Below are positions 1-10,036 of a stretch of DNA of 64,000 bases, in pieces. A program made the position numbers and the translations under genes. This stretch comes from Lepus europaeus (Eukaryota > Chordata > Mammalia > Lagomorpha > Leporidae): positions 127,061,701 through 127,125,700 of the forward strand of contig NC_084827.1 of NCBI RefSeq assembly GCF_033115175.1, in the 5' to 3' direction. Under the pieces are notes generated by a model. It made no database searches. It had not been told where the DNA came from and saw nothing but the letters and a program-made list of their open reading frames with translations. How positions within the stretch are numbered: position 1 is the first letter of the stretch; every line of letters begins with the position of its first letter.

Positions 1-1379
1 AGTGAAAAATTGAGCCACGGTGTCAAGTAAGTGTTGGCGTGCGATGAATGCCATTAGGAACTTCAGGAGTTCATTCATATCCATCTTAATTAAAATGTGT
101 AATAAGGTCATATTCTTTTCTTACTAAATAAGTTATAAATTATTCCTTACTTATTATGGTAGAGTTCTAAAAGTTGAGATTTAAATAAGACTTGCCCTTA
201 ATGTTTTCAGTGGCCCTAAGTAATGTTTAATTAAGCCTAAATTTTGAGTAAATTATTTCCAAACTCGTTTAAAAGTTAATGGGATAATAATCACCCAGGA
301 GAGAACAGCATGGCAGCAATAGCATAAAACAGCAGCATCCTGGCTTGCTTGTATATTTTCCTCTTATTCCAGATCTCATGCATACTTAATTGACATCAAA
401 CATTATATGGATCAAATGGACTCAAGGTCACTAAATATACCTATAGCAGGCAGAATTGAATTACATTTGGAGTATTTTAGCCACAAACTTAAGAATGTAG
501 TCAAAGATGTGAGATGAAAATTCTAATTTCTCATATTATATAGTTGGAAATAAATGTTGGTACAGTTACCAAAATAGAATGTAAAGGAGCTTGATTAAGT
601 TAATAGCATAATTCTTGAAAGGCCATAATGTTGATAAATGTATAAATGATTACCTAAATAAATTTGGGGAAGATGATTTTATCCTTTTTAGAAATGTCTT
701 TCTAGTAATAAATCAACTAAAATTGATAATAGAAAATGTGGGAAATATATAAGTAAGCTAATAAAAGTAACTGGTTTTACACCATAATAAAGTAATTGCC
801 ATTAACACTTTAGAATTTTTAGTCTTCCATCCCTCTGACATGCCCATTAAAATGATTTCATATTGTGTAAACTCATTTTGCAATCTGCTTTTATTTTTTA
901 AAAATACTCTTTTAGGAAAAGTGTTTTATGCTTTTATATGAATTCACAGTTCTTTTACTGGTCTCATAAATTTTATTCTATACGTAAAAGTACCAACCAA
1001 AACTAGCAAATACATTAAGTATTTAACATTAAGGATTTTGTGTAACAATATCTTATATACTATGACAAATATACTGTAAAGAATAGATTTTCAGCATATA
1101 TGACAGTTATAGGGGACAATGTTCTGAACATATGAAAAACTTTCTTAATATTAGAAAAATTTGAGACCCTTAAAAAAACAATTCACAATGAAAGAATACA
1201 AACTGAGTTACAGACGTGAAGAAAATATTTAACTACATTGGTAATTTAACAAAATTGAAATGAAACAAAATGATTTTTTCTTATTAAATTTGCAAACAAA
1301 GTTATGTGAATCCAATATCAATTGGAAAGTAAAGTTGTATAAGCTTTGTGGAAGATAAGTTGTATATATGAATCAAGAA
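1..1379. other. AT-rich gene-free sequence
   Basis: No open reading frame, RNA gene or clear repeat could be recognised here. The sequence is strongly AT-rich and probably contains decayed repeat debris that merges into the ancient L1 remnant that follows. Confidence 0.5.
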
Positions 1380-1745
1380 CTTTAAAAATGTGTGCACTGT
1401 ATTACCCGGAAATCAAACCTCTAGAAATTTGCCTTAGTGAACAAAAATGTGTCCCCTGATATTAACTATACTTTTAAGGTATATTTTCCTGGTCTTATAG
1501 AAATAGAAATAGATTTCAACAAATGGTGCTGATATAGTTGAATGACCATATGCAATACATAAACTTCAGTCCTTTAAATTTCTTTATATATAGATGCTAA
1601 CTGAAGATGAATCACATCCCAAAATTTAATTTAGTTAAAGCTATAAAACCCTAGAAGAAAACACAGATCTTGTGTTTGATGAAGATTTCTAAAAAGCAAA
1701 AATGCCAACTGCAAAAATATAAAAATAGAAAGTTGGAATTAAAAA
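1380..1745 (+). mobile_element. Ancient L1 ORF2 remnant, first part
   Basis: The segment around 1500-1740 follows the layout of the late ORF2 region of old mammalian L1: a GGTGCTG block, an ATACATAAAC block, then CTATAAAACCCTAGAAGAAA. No frame is open, so it is a dead remnant. It appears to continue at 2431-3260, after being split by a CSINE and a younger L1 3' end. The subfamily cannot be assigned by eye. Confidence 0.6.
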
Positions 1746-1794
1746 AAAAAAACACAAAAACTAGAAAACCCCACATCTTTTGAAAGGTGGTTAT

Positions 1795-2092
1795 TTGGCC
1801 TAAAAATTAAGACACTGGTTGAGATGTCAGGATCCCATATTAGAGTGTTTGAAAGCCAACTCTACTCCTGACTAACTTCCTGCTAATGCAGACCCTGGCA
1901 AGCAGCCTTGTTAGCTCAAATATTGAGCCCCTGCCTGCCATGTGGGACACCTGTATTGTGTTCCTGGCTTCTGGCTTCAGCTCTGGACCTGGGGCTATTG
2001 TGTGCATTTGAGGAGTCAACCAGCAGATGGGAATCTCTCTCTCTGTTTCTCTTTCTCTCTCTCTCTCATTTCAAATAAAACAGATGCATAAA
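1795..2092 (+). mobile_element. Old CSINE copy, plus strand
   Basis: A diverged rabbit C-repeat. It has a degenerate tRNA-like head (TTAAGACACTGGTTGAGATG), a GGCTTCTGGCTTCAG core, the GAGTCAACCAGCAGATGG block and a terminal CT-rich tract followed by an A-rich end. It is clearly older than the near-consensus copies at 5010 and 8464. It interrupts the ancient L1. Confidence 0.75.
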
Positions 2093-2145
2093 TCATTTTA
2101 CAAATAGTGATTCCAGGAATTCTTTTAAAAAAGATTTGAACATAT

Positions 2146-2416
2146 AACTAGTACTCCAACAGTATTTTTTTTTTTTTCACTTTGTGTTGCTATATGGGGG
2201 CAAACTGTTGAAATCGTTACCTAATATATACTAAACTGATCTTTTGTATATAAAGAGAATTGAAAATGAATCATGATGTGATTGGAAGGGGAGAGGGAGC
2301 GGGAAAGGGGAGAGTTGTGGGTGGGAGGGAAGTTTTGGGAGGGGGAAGCCATTGTAACCCATAAGCTGTACTTTGGAAATTTATATTCATTAAATAAAAG
2401 TTTAATTTAAAAAAAA
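2146..2416 (+). mobile_element. 5'-truncated L1 3' end, plus strand
   Basis: These are the last ~270 bp of a rabbit L1 3' UTR: the CAAACTGTTGAAATC block, a G-rich purine tract (about 2285-2350), the AAGCTGTACTTTGGAAATTTATATTCATT block and an A tail. The same module occurs, mostly inverted, at 24.0, 30.9, 37.1, 47.6, 51.7 and 56.4 kb. A near-perfect TSD flanks it (2127-2145 and 2412-2430, AGATTTGAACAnAT core). It inserted into the older L1 that resumes immediately afterwards. Confidence 0.85.
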
Positions 2417-2430
2417 AGATTTGAACAGAT

Positions 2431-3260
2431 TCTCCACTATATATGAGTTTAAATGGGAACTAGCACATGAAAAGGATGCTCAACATAACACCACAAACAC
2501 TATTCAATAAATAGCAGATGATGATATACTCTGGTTTCTCTTCAGATTGTATAAATCTTTCGCCTTTTACTAAATAGTAGATGATGGTCCATATCTCTAT
2601 GAATAGGAATACAAAATGGTACAAACACTTTGGAAAACAGATTTTTAGGTTTTTTTTTTTCAACAAAGTATATAACATCAGTTGGAGATAATATTGGCAA
2701 ACATATGTGACCCATTCCAATCATGCAAAAACATTTGATCAAACTGAGGGGCATTTTATTGATTAACGCTTTCATTATTTTTCAAAACTGTCAAGGGCAT
2801 GAAAAATAGGAAAGACTAAGGAAAGATCATACTCAATACAATATGGATTTCATTATAGCTCCTCGCTTCAGTAAAGATTATTAATGGAAAAGGATGAAAT
2901 TCAGATTCATAGGTCTTATTTAAGGTATTACATTGTGTCAGTGTTAATTATCTGCTCTTGATTGTTGCACTAAGTTTACATATGATGCCAACTCTAGGGA
3001 AATAGGTGAGATAAATGAGGAAACTATACCATTTTTACAAATTTTCTAGAGTCTAAAATTATTCCAAAATAAAAGATTAAAAAAATCTCAATAGATAAGT
3101 TAAACAGACACCTACCACATGACACAATCATTCCAGTCTTAGGTATTTACATAAGAGAAGTAAATGCATGTCTGTACAAAGATTTGCTTACTAATGTTTA
3201 TAGCAACTTACTTTGTACCCCAGAATGGAAAGTTGAACAAAAACAAAAACCAAAAGAACC
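2431..3260 (+). mobile_element. Ancient L1 ORF2/3' remnant, second part
   Basis: Continues the ancient L1 of 1380-1745. The block around 2460 (CACATGAAAAGGATGCTCAACAT) and the block at 3110-3215 (CACATGACACAATCATTCCAG through GTTTATAGCAAC) match the conserved end of ORF2 in old L1M-type elements as I recall them. Frames are broken throughout. The 86- and 77-codon minus-strand frames across it are chance openings. Confidence 0.65.
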
Positions 3261-3805
3261 CCTGAAAATATATACCTTTGAAGTATATCAAATATACAGC
3301 AGAAGTGCTATTAAAAATATTAGAAATATGTTTTTAAATGTTCTTTAATGGAAAATCTTAGGACAAGTAGATAGACTGGTGATTTGTTCCCTAAGGCAAA
3401 CTTCTAGTTTCCTGAATATGCTTACATACTATATATCATAAAATCTATAATGAGTGCTTCCTGATTAATTTTTATACAGAGATAATTACAGTGTTTAATC
3501 AATTATTTTAAGGATATAGTAATTGTATTTTTAGACATTATGTTCAAATTGGCACTTAGTGCAATTAATTTTTTTATTTTATTAATTAGTTATATATAAC
3601 AATTAATTGAATGGGAAAGAAGAAAATGAAGCCCATCTTTAGTAGTTACTAACATTTAGTAAATACTGACATTTAGTCATTTTTTCTCAAATGAGCATCT
3701 TACAAGCTCTCCTAAATTTGTTGTACTTTTAGTATTCCCCAATGATTTAATTTCAATGAATACCAAACAACTTGAATGCATATATGATTTCAAAATATTT
3801 ATAAC
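3261..3805. other. AT-rich spacer, nothing recognised
   Basis: AT-rich DNA containing short inverted AT strings near 3560-3605 but no recognisable element. It ends where L1 ORF2 homology begins on the minus strand. Confidence 0.4.
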
Positions 3806-4584
3806 TTGAATCTTATCAAATGCTTTCTCTGCATCTATTGAGTTGATCATATGGTTTTTGTGTTTCATTCTGTTGATATGATCTATGATGTTTATTCATT
3901 TGCAAATTTTGAAGCACCCTTGCATCCCTGAGATAAATCTCACTTGATCGTGATGTATGATCTTTTTTATATAGTATTGGATTTGGTTTGCTGATTTTTT
4001 GAGAGCTTTTCTATCTATTTTCATCAAGGATATTGGTCTGTAATTTGCCTTTTTGTATTATATCTTTGCTTGGTTTTAGTATCAGAGTGATGCCAACCTT
4101 GTATAAAGAGTTTGACAGAGTTCCATTTGTTTATTTTGGAATAGTTTGAAAACATTGGATTTAGTTGCTGTTTAAATGTTTTTTAGAATTCAGTAGTAAG
4201 GCCATCAGGTCTTGAGCTTTTCTTTGGAATTTTTTAATTACTGTTTCAATGATGTCGCTTGTCATGGGTCTGTTTAGATTTTCTATATCTTGATTTATTA
4301 TTCATATGTTATATGTATCCAGAAATTTATCTAGTTATTCAAGATTTTCTAAATTTTAGCATATAATTGTTCATAATAATTTCTTATGATCCTTTGTATT
4401 TCTGTGTTAAGTGGCTGTAATATCTCTTGTTTCATCTCAGATGGTATTTATTTCAGTTGTTTTTTTAATCCTTTGTTAGTCTGACTAAAGGTTTGTCTAT
4501 TTTGTTTATCTTCTCAAAAAAAGTTTTTCTGTACTTGTTTTCATTTATTTATGTTCCTTTATTTTCTCTTATTATTTATCTTTT

Positions 4585-4872
4585 ATATAGTTTATTTGAA
4601 AGGCAGAGTGACGTAGACAGGGATGAGAGAGAGAAAGCAAGAGAGAGAGCGAGAGAGAGAGAGAGAGAACATGCTGGTCAGGAGCCTGGAATTCCATCTG
4701 GATCTCTCACATGGTGGAAGGACCCAAGTGCTTGGGCCATCTTCTACTTCTTTCCCAGGTGTATTAGCAGGGAGAGGAATCAAGCAGAGTAGCTAGGACT
4801 CCAACCAGCATTCTAATGTAGGATGCTTGCATTCCAAGTGCTGGTTTAACCCACTGTCCACTGGCACCAACA
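4585..4872 (-). mobile_element. Old CSINE, minus strand
   Basis: Read on the plus strand it begins TTATTTGAAAGGCAGAGTGAC, continues through a GA-rich tract (about 4624-4668) and the AGTGCTTGGGCCATC block, and ends in the tRNA-like head GGTTTAACCCACTGTCCACTG. It is moderately diverged. It accounts for the 99-codon plus-strand open frame here, which is not a gene. Confidence 0.8.
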
Positions 4873-5009
4873 TTCTTATTACTTCTTGCCTCCTGTTAAT
4901 TTGGTATTTTATTTTTCCAAGTCCCTGAAATGTATAATTTGAATGTTTATTTGAGATCTTTCTAATTTTTTAAATGTAATCACTTTATGGCTACAAAAGT
5001 CCCTTTTAA

Positions 5010-5346
5010 GCCGGCGCCGTGGCTCAACAGGCTAATCCTCCGCCTTGCGGCGCCGGCACACCGGGTTCTAGTCCCGGTCGGGGCACCGATCCTGTCCCGG
5101 ATGCCCCTCTTCCAGGCCAGCTCTCTGCTGTGGCCAGGGAGTGCAGTGGAGGATGGCCCAAGTGTTTGGGCTCTGCACCCCATGGGAGACCAGGATAAGC
5201 ACCTGGCTCCTGCCATCGGAACAGCGCGGTGCGCTGGCCGCAGCGCGCTACCGCGGCGGCCATTAGAGGGTGAACCAACGGCAAAGGAAGACCTTTCTCT
5301 CTGTCTCTCTCTCACTGTCCACTCTGCCTGTCAAAAAAAAAAAAAA
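5010..5346 (+). mobile_element. Young CSINE with 15-bp TSD, plus strand
   Basis: Near-consensus rabbit C-repeat. The tRNA-derived head starts GCCGGCGCCGTGGCTCAACA, with a pol III B-box-like GGTTCTAGTCC at 5064-5074. It continues through the body to a (CT)n tract and an A tail. Perfect TSDs (AAAAGTCCCTTTTAA at 4995-5009 and 5347-5361) bracket it. It lies inside the inverted L1 segment, so it is younger than that element. The 124- and 111-codon frames across it are artefacts of SINE composition. Confidence 0.95.
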
Positions 5347-6804
5347 AAAAGTCCCTTTTAAAACCGCTTTTCAGTATCCCACAGGTTTTGGTATGTTGTA
5401 TTTTCCTTTTCACTTTCTTTGAGAAAGTTTTTAATTGCCTTTTCATTTCTTCAGTGAACCATTGATCATTTATTAGTATATCATTTAATTTTCAAGTATT
5501 TTAAATTTTCTATTGTACTTGTTGATTTCTGGCTTTATTCCTTTGTGAACTGAGAAGATACAGGGTAGATATGATTCAGTCTTTTCAGATTTACTGAGAC
5601 TGGATATATGGCCTAATATATGGTCTGTTTTATAAAATATTCTATGTACTGATGTGAAGAATGAGTATTCTGTAGCTATTGGGTGAAATGTTTTGTAAAT
5701 GTTTGTTAGGCCCAGTTTTTATTTAGTATGGTTTAACTACGATGTAACTTTGTTAATTTTGTCTCTGGGTGATCTGTCCATTGATGAGAGTGGGGTGTGG
5801 AAGTCACCCACTTTTATTGTATTTGTGTTTATATCTCACCTTCACATCATATTGTTTTATACATCTGGGTGGCCCTATGTTGGATATATGTACATTTATT
5901 ATTACTATATCTTCTTGCTGAATCGTTCCTTTATCAACAAATAATGTCCTCCTTTTTCTCCTTTCTTGGTCTTTGAATTCTGTTTCATATGAATAAGCTA
6001 CTCCTGCTTTTATTAGGTTTCTAGTTGTGTGGCGTTTCTTTTCCCTGTCTTTCATTTTCAACCTATATGCATCTTTACCTCTGAAGTCTGTTTCTTGTAG
6101 GCAGTAATGGATGAGTCTTTTTTTTTTCATCTACTCAGACAAACTATATCTTTTGACTGGGGTATTTAATCCATTTAAATTCAAAATTAATATCAGCAAG
6201 AACTAACTTCATTTTGTTCATTGGTTACTCATTGTATCTGTTCTGTTGGTTAATTGGCTCTGTATTGTGCTTTCATGTGTACTTCTAATGGAGTTTTCCC
6301 TTTAGGTTCACTTCATGACAAAATAATAAATTATGTATAGAAGGAGGATATCTAAAAATTATAAAGACTAAGCATGAGAAACCAGCAGCCAGTATCATAC
6401 TAAGATTTGGAGTGAATCAAGGATGTCAATTTTTAACATTCTGGAGTATTAGTGAGAGGAATTAAGGAAGAGAAATAAAAAGAAAATTGAGGTTGTTTAA
6501 TGAAAAGACACCCAACAAAATGGGAGAAAAGATTTGCAGACTGCTTACCTGACAACGAATTAATACCCAGGATATATCAGGTACTCAAACACTTCGTACT
6601 ACAAAAGCAATCAAATCAGTTAAGAAATGGGCAAATTATCTTGAATAGATAGTCCTCAAAAGAAGAAGTACAAATGGCCAACAAATGTGTTTAAAAATGC
6701 TTAATATCACAGTCCATCAGGGAATTGCACCTCTTTTTTTTTTCTCAGGTTGGCTATTATTAAAAAGGAAACAAGATAAAACTGGTTAAGAGATTGAGAG
6801 AGAG

Positions 6805-6858
6805 AAACTTTTAAAAGATTTTTTTTTGTTTATTTTATTTGTATTTGAAAGGTATGGG

Positions 6859-6903
<45 letters not shown>

Positions 6904-7192
6904 AGAGAATATTTCCATTGATCTTGAGATCTCCCATCCATTGATTCATTCCCAAAATGGCTGCAATAGCCAGTGCTTGGTCAAGTTAAAGCCAGGAGCC
7001 AAGAACTCCATCTGGGTCTCCCAAATGGGTGGCAGGGGCCTGAGTACCTGAGCCATCATCTGCTGCTTTCCCATGCACATTACCAGAGAACTGGGACAGA
7101 AGCAGAACAACTGAGACTCAAATTGGCACTCTGATATGGGATGCTGTTGCCGCAAGTGAAATCTTAACTGCTGCACCACAGTGCTGGCCTGA
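6805..7192 (-). mobile_element. CSINE with expanded GA tract, minus strand
   Basis: The tail (TTTATTTGTATTTGAAAGGT) is followed by a long (GA)n run at about 6860-6910. Then come AAAGCCAGGAGCCAAGAAC, the AGTACCTGAGCCATCATCTG block, and the head, which ends TGCACCACAGTGCTGGCCTG. It is moderately diverged and interrupts the L1 fragment, which resumes at 7193. Confidence 0.85.
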
Positions 7193-7454
7193 AATGGGAA
7201 CACTTATACACTGTTGGTGGGAATGTCAATTAGAGCCGTCACTGTAGAAAACACTATGGAGATTTCCTAAAAAACTAAAAATGGAACTGCCATATGACCC
7301 AGCAGTCCCACTACTGGACTTATACCCAAAAGACATGAACTAATTGTATGGAAGACATGCATTCTCCACCATGTTCATAGCAGCACTATTCACAATAGCT
7401 AAAATATGGAATCAACCCAGGTATCTATCATCAGATGAATGGATAAAAGATGTG

Positions 7455-7494
<40 letters not shown>

Positions 7495-7495
7495 C
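7455..7495. repeat. (TA)n(CA)n microsatellite
   Basis: Alternating TA then CA dinucleotides lie within the L1 remnant, probably expanded from an AT-rich stretch of the element. It is likely polymorphic in length. Confidence 0.9.
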
Positions 7496-7586
7496 ACATT
7501 CAGATATATAAAAGGATGAAATCCTGTCACTTGTATCAAAGCTGATGAAACTGGAGGACATCATGTTGAGTGAAATAAGCCAGACA

Positions 7587-7908
7587 TTGGGGCTGGTGCT
7601 GTGGTGCAGTAGGTTAAACCACAGCCTGCAGTGCTGGCATCCCATATTGATATCAGTTCGAGTCCTAGCTGCTCCACTTCCAATCCAGCTTCCTGATAAT
7701 GTGCCTGGGAAAGCAGCAGAGGATGGCCCAAGTTCTTGGGGCCCTGTACCCACATGGGAGACCCAAAAGAAGCTCCTGGCTCCAGCCCCAGTCATTGCAG
7801 CCATTTGGGGAGTGAACCAGTGGATGGAAGATTTCTCTCTCTCTTTCTCTCCTCTTTTTCTCTGTAACTCTGCCTTTTAAATGACTAAGTAAATCTTTTT
7901 AAAAAGAA
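7587..7908 (+). mobile_element. CSINE, plus strand
   Basis: The head begins GGGGCTGGTGCTGTGGTGCA, followed by the AGTTCGAGTCCTAGCTGC B-box region, the AGGATGGCCCAAGTTCTTGG block, a CT-rich tract and an A-rich tail. Imperfect TSDs (GAAATAAGCCAGAC before, GAAATAAGAAGAC after) show insertion into the L1 3' segment. It belongs to an intermediate-age subtype. Confidence 0.88.
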
Positions 7909-8463
7909 AAGAAATAAGAAGACACAAAAGCAAGTACCACATATTCTCCCTTATATATTGGAGCTAACACAAACAAGTGAAGAAAAAAAAAAAACTATCT
8001 GAACACAGAATGTTAATTATGGAAGCTGGGAGGGGAGTAAGGATAATTTTTGGAATAAAAATTAGGGGAACATGATGTGGTTTTTCATTGTGAAAAATAT
8101 ACTAATATAGCATGTTAATAATAGCAGAAGTGGGATGAGGATATAAGGGGTTACAGAAACTCTGTATTACTTCACCATTTTTTTATAATGTGAACTTAAA
8201 ATTATTCTGAAATATAGTGTTAAAAAAGAAATATTTACCACTTGTTTATTGTGCATAACTTTGTTAGAAAGATAGAGCCCCAAAATGATATTTAAAGTTC
8301 TAAAGAATGGAAATATTACCGAGAAAAAATGAAACAGTTGGATTGGATGGTCTGGGCACTTAGGTTTACACTAAATACCCCACCCCATTGTGTGATCCCT
8401 GTAATTCCCTTGGACATTAGCTGATCTATTCTAGAACTACATGTATTTTAATACTTAAAGTTT

Positions 8464-8809
8464 CTTTTTTTAATTTTTTTTTTTTTACAGGCAGAGTAGA
8501 CAGTGAGAGAGAGAGACAGAGAGAAAGGTCTTTGCCGTTGGTTCACCCTCCAATGGCGGCCGTGGCTGGCGCGCTGCGGCCTGCGCACCGCGCTGATCCG
8601 ATGGCAGGAGCCAGGTGCTTCTCTTGGTTTCCCATGCGGGTGCAGGGCCCAAGCACTTGGGTCATCCTCCACTGCACTCCCGGGCCACAGCAGAGAGCTG
8701 GCCTGGAAGAGGTGCAACCGGGACAGAATCCAACGCCCCGACCGGGACTAGAACCCGGTGTGCCGTCGCCGCAAGGCGGAGGATTAGCCTAGTGGGCCGG
8801 GCGCCGGCC
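8464..8809 (-). mobile_element. Young CSINE, minus strand
   Basis: Near-consensus copy. It has a T-tract (A tail), GAGAGAGAGACAGAGAGAAAG, GTTGGTTCACCCTCCAATGG, ACTAGAACCCGGTGTGCC (B box) and the GCGCCGGCC head. No convincing TSD could be picked out by eye. Several plus-strand frames of 77-89 codons here are SINE artefacts. Confidence 0.93.
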
Positions 8810-9261
8810 AAGAATGGCTGTTTTCAAAAGAGCCTCTGGGACTCCTGAAACATTTCAAAAGTAAATTTGAACTTTATTTTTGGAAATCTGTTAGAAACAA
8901 AGTTTCAAACTTATTGATCAAACAAGATCACAGGTACAGCTTGATTACATATAAAATTCCTTTCAAAAGTTTCATCTCACAAATTTTCCCTGATCTTTAT
9001 ATCCCTTCATTTATTTGTCCTTTACTTTTCCTCTTTTGAGAATGACTAGCCATTTTATTACTCACCTAAATAACTTTCCAAAAACAAAAGAAATACACAC
9101 CTTTCATACGTTATAGTTTCACTCAGGAAAAAAAGTCTTAGTTTTCTTACATAATGAATTATTTTTAGTTTTAACTACCACATTAGAATTTTAAACACTT
9201 TTAAGTATCCTTAATTTCTAGAAGAAACCTAGAAAGCAAGCAACTTTGAACTGTCTTATAT

Positions 9262-9351
9262 CAGACAGAATCTGGCGCCCCGACCGGGACTAGAACCCGG
9301 TGTGTCGGCGCCGCAGGTGGAGGATTAGCCTATTAAGCCGCGGCGCTGGCT
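9262..9351 (-). mobile_element. Head-only CSINE fragment
   Basis: Only the tRNA-like head of a young CSINE is present: GGCGCCCCGACCGGGACTAG through GGAGGATTAGCCTATTAAGC. The body, CT tract and A tail are missing. Normal target-primed insertion loses the 5' end rather than the 3' end, so loss of the tail side is atypical. It lies ~500 bp upstream of the LSM14A retrocopy. Confidence 0.85.
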
Positions 9352-9862
9352 AATATTTAAGTTTCAATGTGCACGGTTTTCTTTATAAATTAAGCATTGG
9401 ACTATACTATTATGATGTGTAAGCTTTACCTCCAGATTGATTCTCTCTCATGATTAAGTAACCTCAAAGCTTGAATTATTTGGATAATTGATCACACTCC
9501 TCATTTAAGGAAAATTTCTTTTTCTGGAAGTTAATTGTATTATCGTTTGGAACTCTTTATAGATAATAAATTTATTTACTACATTATGAATTATCTAAAT
9601 ATGTCAGTCAACATTTTGTGACCATCTTCTGGGGTTTGACTAAAATATTTTACTTTTAATACAATACTAAAATACTTATCACGTGAATATTGTCCTTTAA
9701 AAATAATGTCTTGGGAGCTGTGTGCTTAATCTATTGCTACTAACATTATTCAAAGTATTTTCCAACTCCTGTTTTCAAATTATCTGTAAAGACAATGACT
9801 CTTAAAAAAAAGGAGCAGGAATTGAGGAAGGGAATGTGGGAGGGTAGTATAGTTATCTTCTT
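9352..9862. other. AT-rich flank upstream of the LSM14A retrocopy
   Basis: Unique-looking AT-rich sequence with no recognisable gene or repeat. Any transcription of the adjacent retrocopy would need promoter activity from here or from the GC-rich inserted 5' UTR. No convincing TATA/initiator arrangement was seen. Confidence 0.4.
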
Positions 9863-9876
9863 AGAATTGAATCTAC
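9863..9876 (+). repeat. 5' target-site duplication of the LSM14A retrocopy
   Basis: AGAATTGAATCTAC is repeated exactly after the poly(A) tail at 13364-13377. The preceding bases give a TT/AGAA junction, a close variant of the L1 endonuclease site TT/AAAA. Confidence 0.95.
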
Positions 9877-9916
9877 GGGGAGGCTGGGGGAGGGTAGCGG
9901 AGCCGGCGCCGCCGCC

Positions 9917-9943
9917 ATGTTGGGTCTGAGGCGGCTGCTGTAG
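9917..9943 (+). CDS. Short upstream ORF in LSM14A-derived 5' UTR (8 codons)
   Basis: An ATG in a GCCGCC context opens an 8-codon frame that ends in TAG, 93 nt before the main start. If the retrocopy, or the parent mRNA it came from, is translated, this uORF could reduce initiation at the main ATG. That is inference from position and context only; the peptide itself has no recognised function. Confidence 0.35.
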   Translation: MLGLRRLL

Positions 9944-10036
9944 GCGCCGACGGAGCGAGCGGGCGTGCGGAGCAGCGACAGCGGCGCGGGATCTGCCTCT
10001 CTGCGAGCGGCCCGGAGCGGCAGCGGCGGCGGCGCC

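Larger units (their letters stand above)
3806..6335 (-). mobile_element. L1 5' part, inverted: ORF2 endonuclease to mid-RT
   Basis: On the minus strand this runs from near the start of ORF2 (about 6170) to the reverse-transcriptase motif [12 protein letters not shown] (about 3805-3850). Endonuclease-domain sequence is readable near 5770-6130. The frames are broken by many stops and indels. Two SINEs lie inside it (4585-4872 and 5010-5346). The same element appears to continue in the opposite orientation at 6345-8265, which is the layout expected after twin-priming inversion. Confidence 0.75.
6345..8265 (+). mobile_element. L1 3' part (late ORF2 to 3' end), plus strand
   Basis: Starts with sequence equivalent to the ORF2 segment just downstream of the RT breakpoint at 3806 (GAAACCAGCAGCCAGTATCAT). 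It then jumps, by an internal deletion of roughly 1 kb near 6488, to the late-ORF2 block (AAAAGACACCCAACAAAATG), then to the C-terminal blocks around 7200-7440 and a 3' UTR ending near 8230-8265. It is broken in all frames. Two CSINEs (6805-7192, 7587-7908) are inserted. Confidence 0.75.

Noticed and set aside
5010..5080. Possible tRNA gene
   Set aside because: The tRNA-like head with A/B boxes belongs to a full SINE with a body, A tail and TSD, and it does not fold as an intact tRNA.
6856..6912. CRISPR-like regular repetition
   Set aside because: Simple GA repeat inside a SINE; there are no repeat-spacer units and the genome is mammalian.
9965..10036. Upstream extension of the LSM14A frame (24 extra codons)
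   Set aside because: The frame is open but has no ATG. The family start MSGGTPYIG is at 10037 and gives the expected 463 aa.
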